A DNA stretch of 5,608 nucleotides from Anaerolineales bacterium UBA3001 (GTDB taxonomy: Bacteria > Chloroflexota > Anaerolineae > Anaerolineales > UBA11657), in contig DDZT01000094.1 in NCBI GenBank assembly GCA_002346435.1, forward strand, positions 546 through 6,153, read 5' to 3'. The notes beneath the pieces were generated by a model, which was not told the DNA's origin, made no database searches, and saw only the letters and a list, made by a program, of their open reading frames with translations. Positions 1 through 5,608 of this stretch are shown here, one piece after another. Each line of letters begins with the position of its first letter. The first letter of the stretch is position 1. Made by a program: the position numbers and the translations under genes.

Positions 1-2106
1 CCATATTTCTTCAGTTATAAAAGGAACAAATGGGTGCAACAAGCGTAAGGTTTTGTCAAGGACATCTACTAATATTCGCAACGTTGTTTCTGTAGTGCGT
101 GAATCAGAAAGCTGAAGTTTTGAGATTTCTATGTACCAATCTGCATATTCTCCCCAGATAAATTCATATGCTGTAGTTCCTGCCTGTCCATATTGATGTT
201 GCTCAATCAATCTAGTGCAAGTTTCGCAGGTTTCGTCTAAACGAGCTAGAATCCAGCGGTCTGCTAATGAAAGTTCGTTATGGGACTGATTATATGGTAT
301 TGCATTTATTTTGCCGATAACATAGCGTGAGGCATTCCAGATTTTATTGGCAAAGTTTCTATTTGCTTTAACTCGGTCAATACTTAGATTCATATCGTTG
401 CCTGGAGTAGACCCAGTGAGTAAAGTGAAGCGTAATGCATCCGTGCCGTATTCATCCATGACTTTTAGTGGATCAATGACATTTCCAAGAGTTTTACTCA
501 TTTTACGACCTTGTTCGTCGCGTACTAATCCATGCAGATAAACCTGTTTAAATGGTACTTGGCCAGTGAATTCGATACCCATCATAATCATGCGTGCTAC
601 CCAGAAGAATAAGATGTCATAGCCCGTTTCAAGCATTGTAGTTGGATAAAAGTATTTCAGATCATCAGTTTCTTCAGGCCATCCGAGGGTAGAGAATGGC
701 CATAGACCAGATGAGAACCATGTGTCAAGGACATCCTCATCTTGTGTTAGAGTGATGTCTTCACCTAGTTTTTCGGATGCTTCTCGGTATGCTTCTTCTT
801 CGTTGTGTGCACAAAATATGCTTCCGTCTGGTGCGTACCATACAGGTATACGATGTCCCCACCAGAGCTGTCTCGATATACACCAGTCTCGAATGTTTTC
901 TAACCAGTTAGAATAAGTCTTTTCAAAGCGAGCTGGTGTGATGACAATATGCCTATCTTGAACTGCTTTCAGAGCGGCTTCAGCTAATGGTTGGATACTA
1001 ACGAACCACTGAGTGCTAATCATTGGCTCTACAATTTCTCCTCCGCGTTGAGTTCTTGGTACATTTAGCATATGCGGCTCTTCTCGGTCTGTGAGGTTAG
1101 CATCGTTCATGTCAGACCATAATTGTTTGCGGGCTTCAAATCGGTCAAGGCCAACATACGGTCCGCCAACTTCTGTGACTTTGGCATTACGGTCAAGAAC
1201 CGATATGACAGGAAGGTTATGCCGTTGTCCAATTTCATAGTCGTTGGGGTCGTGCCCAGGCGTTATTTTGAGTGCTCCTGTACCAAATTGTTGATCAACG
1301 TACTCATCAGCTATAACAGGGATTTCTCGTCCAATTATCGGGACCAATGCAGTTTGTCCTATAAAGTGCAGGTAACGTTCGTCTTCGGGATGTACTGCAA
1401 CTGCTGTATCACCTAGTATGGTTTCTGGCCTTGTGGTTGCGACTGGAATATATTCGTCACTGTCCTTAAGTGGGTACTTGAAATAGTATAGTGTTGCTGG
1501 CTCTTGACTATATTCGACCTCTAAATCACTCACAGCTGTTTTGAGTCCAGGCGACCAGTTTATCAATCGAGGTCCTCGATAAATCAATCCTTTGTTGTAG
1601 AGAAGTACAAAAGCTTCTCGCACAGCAAGTGATAGGCCTTCATCTAATGTGAATCGTTCTCGCTCCCAATCGCAGGAGGCTCCTAGTCGACGGAGTTGAT
1701 TGGTTATTTTGCCTCCATATTCTCGCTTCCATTCCCAGGCGCGTTCAATGAAGTTAGTGCGTCCGATCTCTTCGCGATTGGTCCCTTCATCGGCTAGGGA
1801 TTTTTCAACTTGCAATTGTGTAGCAATGCCTGCATGATCTGATCCTGGTACCCATAATGTGGATAGCCCGCACATTCGGTGGTAACGGATCATTAGGTCT
1901 TCCATTGCTACAAACATAGCGTGCCCTAAGTGTAATTCGCCGGTCACATTGGGTGGAGGAATTGCAATAACATAGGTGGGTGTATTGGGGTTAAAGTCTT
2001 CATTTTGGGGTTGGTTCTGGGGCTTAAAATAGCCTTGTTCTTCCCACCAATTGTAGAGTCGTTCTTCCGTAGATTTGAAGTTGTAGGCTTTAGGAATATT
2101 GTTCAT
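1..2106 (-). CDS. valS: Valyl-tRNA synthetase, C-terminus cut by window edge
   Basis: Class Ia aminoacyl-tRNA synthetase that joins valine to tRNA-Val in the cytoplasm and hydrolyses mischarged Thr-tRNA. The reading frame is open from the ATG at 2106 to position 1, giving 702 residues with no internal stop. Seen in order: WWEEQGYF near residue 20; PPPNVTGELHLGH (50-62), which contains the HIGH motif as HLGH; GSDHAGIATQ (88-97); ATTRPETILGDTAVAVHP (223-240) and GTGALKITPGHDPND (275-289) of the CP1 editing domain; SRQLWWGHRIPVWY (411-424); DEDVLDTWFSS (456-466); GYDILFFW (495-502); KMSKT (535-539), the KMSKS signature; and the beginning of the anticodon-binding domain. Bacterial ValRS is usually about 880-950 residues, so the rest of that domain and the C-terminal coiled coil are missing only because the window ends. 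The start is the first ATG after an in-frame stop, and there is no convincing Shine-Dalgarno before it. The gene lies 34 nt downstream of the ABC permease. ValRS rather than IleRS or LeuRS is supported by the VTGELHLGH, DHAGIATQ and TWFSSGLWPFSTLGWP stretches. Confidence 0.97.
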   Translation of the reverse strand, partial: MNNIPKAYNFKSTEERLYNWWEEQGYFKPQNQPQNEDFNPNTPTYVIAIPPPNVTGELHLGHAMFVAMEDLMIRYHRMCGLSTLWVPGSDHAGIATQLQVEKSLADEGTNREEIGRTNFIERAWEWKREYGGKITNQLRRLGASCDWERERFTLDEGLSLAVREAFVLLYNKGLIYRGPRLINWSPGLKTAVSDLEVEYSQEPATLYYFKYPLKDSDEYIPVATTRPETILGDTAVAVHPEDERYLHFIGQTALVPIIGREIPVIADEYVDQQFGTGALKITPGHDPNDYEIGQRHNLPVISVLDRNAKVTEVGGPYVGLDRFEARKQLWSDMNDANLTDREEPHMLNVPRTQRGGEIVEPMISTQWFVSIQPLAEAALKAVQDRHIVITPARFEKTYSNWLENIRDWCISRQLWWGHRIPVWYAPDGSIFCAHNEEEAYREASEKLGEDITLTQDEDVLDTWFSSGLWPFSTLGWPEETDDLKYFYPTTMLETGYDILFFWVARMIMMGIEFTGQVPFKQVYLHGLVRDEQGRKMSKTLGNVIDPLKVMDEYGTDALRFTLLTGSTPGNDMNLSIDRVKANRNFANKIWNASRYVIGKINAIPYNQSHNELSLADRWILARLDETCETCTRLIEQHQYGQAGTTAYEFIWGEYADWYIEISKLQLSDSRTTETTLRILVDVLDKTLRLLHPFVPFITEEIW

Positions 2107-2140
2107 AACAGTATGTTTTATCGATAATAATTGTTATTTG

Positions 2141-4555
2141 CTATGCATATGACAGACTTTGTCGCACGCTTATTTTTGTAGCTGTGCGTGCAGGCCAGAG
2201 AGAAGCCAGTATAGCAAGTATAATTACTGCTCCTAACCATATCAATGCGGCCATCCAATTATAATAAAAATCAAGATCCATTTTGAGCATTACCTGCCCT
2301 AGTTGTCGTGAAATAGGTTGAGCTATCATAAATGCAATAGGTACTGACAGTATCCAACTGACAACACCTTGTGCTAGACCTTCCAAAAGAAACATGTTAA
2401 TGATTGTGCTAGAGCGTGCACCGATGGCACGCATTACTCCTATTTCTCTAGTGCGTTCAACTACACTAATGGACAGAGACCCCATCAGTCCTAGTCCACC
2501 AACTATAGCTACTAGTGTAGCTAGCATTAATAGCATTTGGGTCACAGTGCTGAACTGGAAAAGAGCATACTCTTTTTCTTCCTCTGTAGTACTTGTCCCA
2601 AAAACACTTACTCGCATTCGTCTGTTCTCATATAGATCTTGCAGCTCTTCCTTGACGGCTATTGCTGATTGGGGGTCAGTAGACGTTGTGCGTATAAGTA
2701 AATCCGTTCCATACTGGAACTTTTTGGTCGAGCGGTATACTGCAGATAGTGGTGCATAAAGTGGGTCAGGTTCTCCTACTTTACGGAATACCACTTGGAA
2801 AATACCTACAACTTGCCACTCATCGCTGCCGAGAACATCCAAATCTAGAGTAATGATATCCCCAACATCTATGTTATTGTCAGTAGCTAATTCCTTGCTT
2901 ATCACGACAACGTTCCCATCTTCAGGTTTTAGCCAGCGTCCTGATAACATAGTAGGACGATACATTTCCTCTGCTACAGGTATGCCCACTAAGTTAGAAG
3001 CTGACCCTACATCACGTGCAACTTGTCCCGATCTTAACACTGAAGCTGCATGACTGTACCACATAGATGCTCGAGCCACTCCTGGGACAGATCTGGCTAG
3101 GTCAATAGCTCGAGAAGCTCGTTGGTCCCACACGAAGATCAACCGGAGATTATATCCGCGTCTATCCATATCTTTTGATACGGTAGTAATTAGTGATTTC
3201 GACAAACTCATCACCATGATGAACATTGTACCGGCAGCTACCAGAACTAATTGGGTTAATATGAGTCTGCCTTTACGACGAAACATGTTCCCTATAGCGA
3301 GAGTTTGTGGCGGAGTTAAGTGCTGTTGACCTATTCTTTCTATCCATTTATCGATCCAATCTCCGCCATATTGTCCACTGCCCAGTCCGTAACTAGCAAT
3401 GGCCTCTCTGACAGTTATTGCAGCTCCGTGTATTACAGGCCATAGGGCTGCTAGCACTGGTACAGCTAGGGCTGCTAGTAATTGATACACTGCCGCTGAT
3501 TGGGATATGCGAAATATTTCGTGATCTATATTGAAAATATTCAGAAACCATTGGCTTCCTCCAAAAGCTATTGCAGCACCTAAAGGTAATGATATTGCTA
3601 ATGCTAAGATTCCATAAACTAAAACGCCACCAAGATATAACTGGATGATTGCGCGACGTTGGCCACCTATCGCTTTGATTATGCCTATTTGGTTAGTCTG
3701 CTCGGTTACTATTGCAGTCATAGTATTAGTCACTAATACTACGCTCATGAAGAGTGAAGCCACTGCTAATATTTCCATGACAAGTACTACTCCATCCATA
3801 AACATCTTCCCCCAATGCTCATCAGGTTTTTGATAAAAGGTAGCCCCTACCGAAATTTGTTCTTTGCCTAGTTGATCTTTAATCTCAAACGCCATTTCTT
3901 CAGAGTTCATTCTACTGAATGGGGAAACTCGCACTTTTAGATTAAAGTATGCACCCTCGGGTATGCCTAGTCGTTCAAGACCCTGGGGGTTCATAAAAAA
4001 CAATGCGTCTCCGCCAAAAGATGGTGGTTCAACAAAAGGATGTCGTATCATGCCATTTATGGGTAGCCATCGGGCAGTGCCGTCGGCTAACTCTATTTGC
4101 ACTTCGTCACCGATGTTAATGCCATAGTACTCACTAGCTGTACGTTCAATTCCTAAAGTGTTTTTTGTCGGCCACTCACCTTCTATCAGAGAGATTTGGT
4201 CATAAGTTTGCTCGTTGTAGTCAGGCCGAGTAGCCACCATACCCGGTTGCCATTTGTCGTTTGATGTTAGTTTGTAACGCAATCCAATTTGGTTTGTAAT
4301 ATCTACTGATAAAACCCCATCTATTTTTGAAAGTTGATCAGCCATGTCTTGATCCAAGTATTGAAATGTGAACATATTGATATGTGATGGGTAGGTAGAA
4401 GCATGTGAAATATCCATCTGGGTATACAATTGATCGTTCATACCAAAAATAGCACCGACGCAGAAAACTCCTGCAGCGACACTCATCACTACTAGCAAAG
4501 TGCGTGATTTGCGTTCCCAGAGATCATGCCATAGTTTGCGCCACAGTACATTCAT
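2141..4555 (-). CDS. FtsX/MacB-type ABC transporter permease with two fused FtsX units
   Basis: Inner-membrane subunit of an ABC transporter of the LolCDE/MacB (type VII, mechanotransmission) class, 804 residues. Hydrophobic segments read by eye: about 19-38, 256-279, 306-335, 355-376, 431-454, 668-696, 720-745 and 766-787, so eight in all. They form two repeats of the plan 'TM, large extracytoplasmic domain, three TMs'. The extracytoplasmic domains are about 40-250 and 455-665. Each half has the FtsX cytoplasmic coupling segment: TEQTNQIGIIKAIGGQRR (284-301) and VERTREIGVMRAIGAR (699-714). The extracytoplasmic domains share a MacB-core-like pattern, GEW (126-128) with INIGDEVQIEL (146-156) and GRW (539-541) with IDVGDIITLDL (562-572). 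One chain therefore equals two LolC/LolE- or MacB-sized permeases. The ATG overlaps the stop of the ATPase gene by 4 nt (ATGA) and has an AAGGTG ribosome site 8 nt upstream, so translation is probably coupled. Cargo is unknown. Lipoprotein or lipid release, peptide or antibiotic export, and a cell-wall signalling role all remain possible. Confidence 0.93.
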   Translation of the reverse strand: MNVLWRKLWHDLWERKSRTLLVVMSVAAGVFCVGAIFGMNDQLYTQMDISHASTYPSHINMFTFQYLDQDMADQLSKIDGVLSVDITNQIGLRYKLTSNDKWQPGMVATRPDYNEQTYDQISLIEGEWPTKNTLGIERTASEYYGINIGDEVQIELADGTARWLPINGMIRHPFVEPPSFGGDALFFMNPQGLERLGIPEGAYFNLKVRVSPFSRMNSEEMAFEIKDQLGKEQISVGATFYQKPDEHWGKMFMDGVVLVMEILAVASLFMSVVLVTNTMTAIVTEQTNQIGIIKAIGGQRRAIIQLYLGGVLVYGILALAISLPLGAAIAFGGSQWFLNIFNIDHEIFRISQSAAVYQLLAALAVPVLAALWPVIHGAAITVREAIASYGLGSGQYGGDWIDKWIERIGQQHLTPPQTLAIGNMFRRKGRLILTQLVLVAAGTMFIMVMSLSKSLITTVSKDMDRRGYNLRLIFVWDQRASRAIDLARSVPGVARASMWYSHAASVLRSGQVARDVGSASNLVGIPVAEEMYRPTMLSGRWLKPEDGNVVVISKELATDNNIDVGDIITLDLDVLGSDEWQVVGIFQVVFRKVGEPDPLYAPLSAVYRSTKKFQYGTDLLIRTTSTDPQSAIAVKEELQDLYENRRMRVSVFGTSTTEEEKEYALFQFSTVTQMLLMLATLVAIVGGLGLMGSLSISVVERTREIGVMRAIGARSSTIINMFLLEGLAQGVVSWILSVPIAFMIAQPISRQLGQVMLKMDLDFYYNWMAALIWLGAVIILAILASLWPARTATKISVRQSLSYA

Positions 4556-5310
4556 GTGAGTGGCACCTTGATTGTAGAGGATTCGTCACGTGAAATGCGA
4601 CCGTCGTCCATTTCTATTGCCCTAGGAACTCTGCTAGCTAACACTTGATTATGGGTTACCATAATGATGGTCTTTCCTTCAGATGATAACCTTAGGAAAA
4701 TATCGAACACATCATCTGCAGTACTTGTATCTAGATTGCCAGTAGGTTCATCAGCTACCAGTAATGGTGGATCGTTAGCAAGTGCACGAGCAACAGCAGC
4801 GCGCTGCTGTTGGCCTCCTGAAACCATATTAGGCAATTTGTGTAATTGATCGCCTAGACCTACCAATTCAAGCAGTTCGGTAGCACGGTTATTTCGTTCG
4901 TTGCGCGGAAGTATGCCAGCAAAATCCATTGGTAAGATGACATTCTGTAATAGACTAAGTGCAGGCAGCATTTGAAAGAATTGGAATATGATGCCTACAT
5001 TTTTGCCTCTCCACGCAGCTAGTTGGTTCTCGGTCATCGTGTTTACATCTTGGTTTGTAACTAGCACTTCGCCGGAAGTGGGGAAGTCTATTCCGGTGAT
5101 CATATTCAACAATGTGGATTTGCCGCAACCAGATTGTCCAACGATGCTAACAAATTCGCCTGGATGTACTTCGAGACTAAGTTTTTTCAATACAGGTATT
5201 ACAGAGTCGCCGACTTGAAAGGATTTGTCTACATTACGGAGTTTTACTACATATTTATTGTTGGGATTGATGTGACTGTTTGTACCGCTTATTTCATTAG
5301 TGTTAGTCAT
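4552..5310 (-). CDS. ABC transporter ATP-binding protein, LolD/MacB/DevA class
   Basis: Cytoplasmic ATPase, 252 residues, that as a dimer would drive the adjacent FtsX-type permease. All nucleotide-binding motifs are intact: Walker A GQSGCGKST (58-66), Q-loop glutamine at 110 in FQFFQMLPALS, ABC signature VSGGQQQR (163-170, canonical LSGGQQQR with V for L), Walker B LLVADEPT (183-190) with catalytic Glu188, D-loop NLD (192-194) and switch His220. The FQFFQMLP stretch and the close fit to about 230 core residues are typical of the LolD/MacB/DevA exporter subgroup rather than of importers. Residues 1-20 form a polar, Asn-rich lead (six Asn) before the first beta strand. No in-frame ATG, GTG or TTG start was found between it and the core, and an in-frame stop lies 7 codons upstream, so the start is retained although no good Shine-Dalgarno precedes it. 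It is the first gene of the minus-strand operon, with a divergent gene on the other side. The product could equally be labelled LolD-like or DevA-like; the sequence alone does not decide. Confidence 0.95.
   Translation of the reverse strand: MTNTNEISGTNSHINPNNKYVVKLRNVDKSFQVGDSVIPVLKKLSLEVHPGEFVSIVGQSGCGKSTLLNMITGIDFPTSGEVLVTNQDVNTMTENQLAAWRGKNVGIIFQFFQMLPALSLLQNVILPMDFAGILPRNERNNRATELLELVGLGDQLHKLPNMVSGGQQQRAAVARALANDPPLLVADEPTGNLDTSTADDVFDIFLRLSSEGKTIIMVTHNQVLASRVPRAIEMDDGRISRDESSTIKVPLT
4564..4569 (-). promoter_or_regulatory. Ribosome binding site of the permease gene
   Basis: AAGGTG on the minus strand, 8 nt before the permease ATG and inside the last codons of the ATPase gene. Together with the ATGA stop/start overlap it supports translational coupling and fixes the permease start. 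Confidence 0.7.
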
Positions 5311-5347
5311 GGGTATGATTCTACCAGACAGCTACAGCAGCTTGTGT

Positions 5348-5376
5348 TAGACCATTGTTAAACATAAAATGGACTA
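5348..5376. repeat. Imperfect inverted repeat in the ABC operon leader
   Basis: TAGACCATT (5348-5356) pairs with AATGGACTA (5368-5376) at 8 of 9 positions across an 11-nt spacer. A smaller dyad, TGTT-A-AACA, lies at 5356-5364. It sits one base from the neighbouring dyad at 5378-5395. It could be a protein-binding site in DNA or a weak hairpin in the leader mRNA; the sequence does not distinguish these. Confidence 0.4.
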
Positions 5377-5377
5377 C

Positions 5378-5395
5378 ATTTGCTATTAGGCAAAT
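5378..5395. repeat. Perfect inverted repeat, possible operator
   Basis: ATTTGC (5378-5383) and GCAAAT (5390-5395) are exact reverse complements separated by TATTAG, 6 nt. If the candidate minus-strand promoter is real, this dyad covers its start site, where a repressor could act on the ABC operon. It is not followed by a T-run on either strand, so it is not a terminator. Confidence 0.4.
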
Positions 5396-5422
5396 CTATA
5401 GGATGGTAAACGTGGTTATAAA
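5395..5422 (-). promoter_or_regulatory. Candidate sigma70-type promoter of the ABC operon
   Basis: On the minus strand, TTTATA (5422-5417, 4 of 6 to TTGACA) is followed after 16 nt by TATAGA (5400-5395, 4 of 6 to TATAAT). Transcription would begin near 5388, leaving a leader of roughly 78 nt before the ATPase ATG. The match is only moderate, and AT-rich DNA gives such matches by chance. It is nevertheless placed sensibly in the only intergenic region upstream of the operon. Confidence 0.25.
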
Positions 5423-5453
5423 TTGGTGATTAGCAGGTGATTATTGTTGATGA
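5414..5453. repeat. Helically phased direct repeats, GGTGATTA
   Basis: GGTGATTA occurs exactly twice, at 5425-5432 and 5436-5443, 11 bp apart. Degenerate copies (6 of 8 each) continue the spacing on both sides: GGTTATAA at 5414-5421 and GTTGATGA at 5446-5453. Tandem sites one helical turn apart are known for OmpR/PhoB-family response regulators, which makes a regulator-binding array plausible. The last copy touches the ribosome site of the plus-strand gene. Only the two exact copies are strong; the outer two may be chance. Confidence 0.4.
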
Positions 5454-5456
5454 GGA
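5452..5456 (+). promoter_or_regulatory. Ribosome binding site of the divergent gene
   Basis: GAGGA, 9 nt before the ATG at 5466 on the plus strand. It is the main reason to treat the open frame at the right edge as a real gene start. Confidence 0.55.
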
Positions 5457-5465
5457 TAATAATTT

Positions 5466-5608
5466 ATGAATAGCAGTTCGCTGCACAAATGGAATAGTGA
5501 TGCCGGTCTAAACCACTTTGAAAAGATATTGTGGATGATTTTGAATTGGATTATCAACAACTGGGTTCCTGCCCGGATTGATAGCAATTTGTCTATAGGC
5601 GATTTTAA
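5466..5608 (+). CDS. Unidentified protein, N-terminal fragment at window edge
   Basis: Open frame from the ATG at 5466 to the end of the window, 47 complete codons, continuing outside. A GAGGA ribosome site lies 9 nt upstream, and an in-frame TAA at 5460-5462 means this ATG is the first possible ATG start. The protein begins MNSSSLHKWNSDAGLNHFEK. It continues with a hydrophobic, tryptophan-rich stretch of about 15 residues (ILWMILNWIINNWV, residues 21-34), then PARIDSNLSIGDF. There is no signal-peptide cleavage site or lipobox. The stretch could be a short membrane-associated or amphipathic helix. I do not recognise the family. The gene is divergent from the ABC operon and shares its 155-bp intergenic region, so the two may be co-regulated. 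The fragment is short enough that the open frame alone is weak evidence; the ribosome site and position add support. Confidence 0.55.
   Translation, partial: MNSSSLHKWNSDAGLNHFEKILWMILNWIINNWVPARIDSNLSIGDF

Noticed and set aside
347..1416. Short plus-strand open frames of 64-97 codons
   Set aside because: All lie antisense to an uninterrupted valS reading frame with conserved catalytic and editing motifs.
2121..2136. AT-rich dyad (AATAA-TTG-TTATT) as a terminator after the permease
   Set aside because: Five A-T pairs with a 3-nt loop and no GC stem or clear T-run; too weak to be a terminator.
2394..2759. 121-codon plus-strand open frame
   Set aside because: Antisense to the second FtsX unit of the permease; its low-complexity Ser/Ile/Val make-up is what the complement of membrane-protein coding yields.
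2141..5310. Naming the pair macB, lolCDE or devCA
   Set aside because: The fused eight-TM permease and the missing adaptor do not match any of these named systems, so only the class is given.
5328..5345. AGCT-acagc-AGCT hairpin near the ATPase start
   Set aside because: Only four solid base pairs plus a bulged extension; not stable enough to claim a regulatory hairpin.
5134..5361. 75-codon plus-strand open frame across the ATPase start
   Set aside because: It lies antisense to conserved ATPase coding sequence including Walker A, has no recognisable protein features, and its upstream part is fully explained by the minus-strand gene.
1..5608. tRNA, rRNA, CRISPR array, insertion sequence or phage elements
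   Set aside because: No regularly spaced long repeats, terminal inverted repeats with a transposase, or RNA-gene signatures were seen on either strand.

Overview
The window is bacterial, chromosomal in character and moderately AT-rich. It holds three genes on the minus strand and the start of a fourth, divergent gene on the plus strand at the right edge. The organism cannot be named securely. The valyl-tRNA synthetase opening and the LolD/DevA-type ABC pair would fit an environmental bacterium such as a marine Chloroflexota (SAR202/Dehalococcoidia type), but that is a guess from protein style only.

Layout, in the direction of minus-strand transcription (right to left): a divergent intergenic region (5311-5465); an ABC-transporter ATPase of the LolD/MacB/DevA class (5310-4552); an 804-residue FtsX-type permease (4555-2141) that overlaps the ATPase gene by 4 nt; a 34-nt gap; then valS (2106 to beyond position 1), whose C-terminal end lies outside the window. 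No transcription terminator is visible in the 34-nt gap, so valS could be read from the ABC promoter or from a weak promoter of its own.

The ATPase and permease probably form one complete transporter. An ATPase dimer would power a single permease chain that already contains two tandem FtsX units, each with four membrane segments and one large extracytoplasmic domain. No adaptor protein of the MacA/HlyD type is present, and a divergent gene blocks the upstream side, so the cargo is unknown. The family exports or extracts lipoproteins, lipids, peptides or drugs.

The 155-bp divergent region is the least explained part. It carries two inverted repeats next to each other and a set of direct repeats spaced 10-11 bp apart. 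These look like regulator-binding sites shared by the ABC operon and the unknown plus-strand gene that starts at 5466. Nothing in the window is clearly a new system. The best leads are this control region, the fused permease and the unidentified divergent gene.
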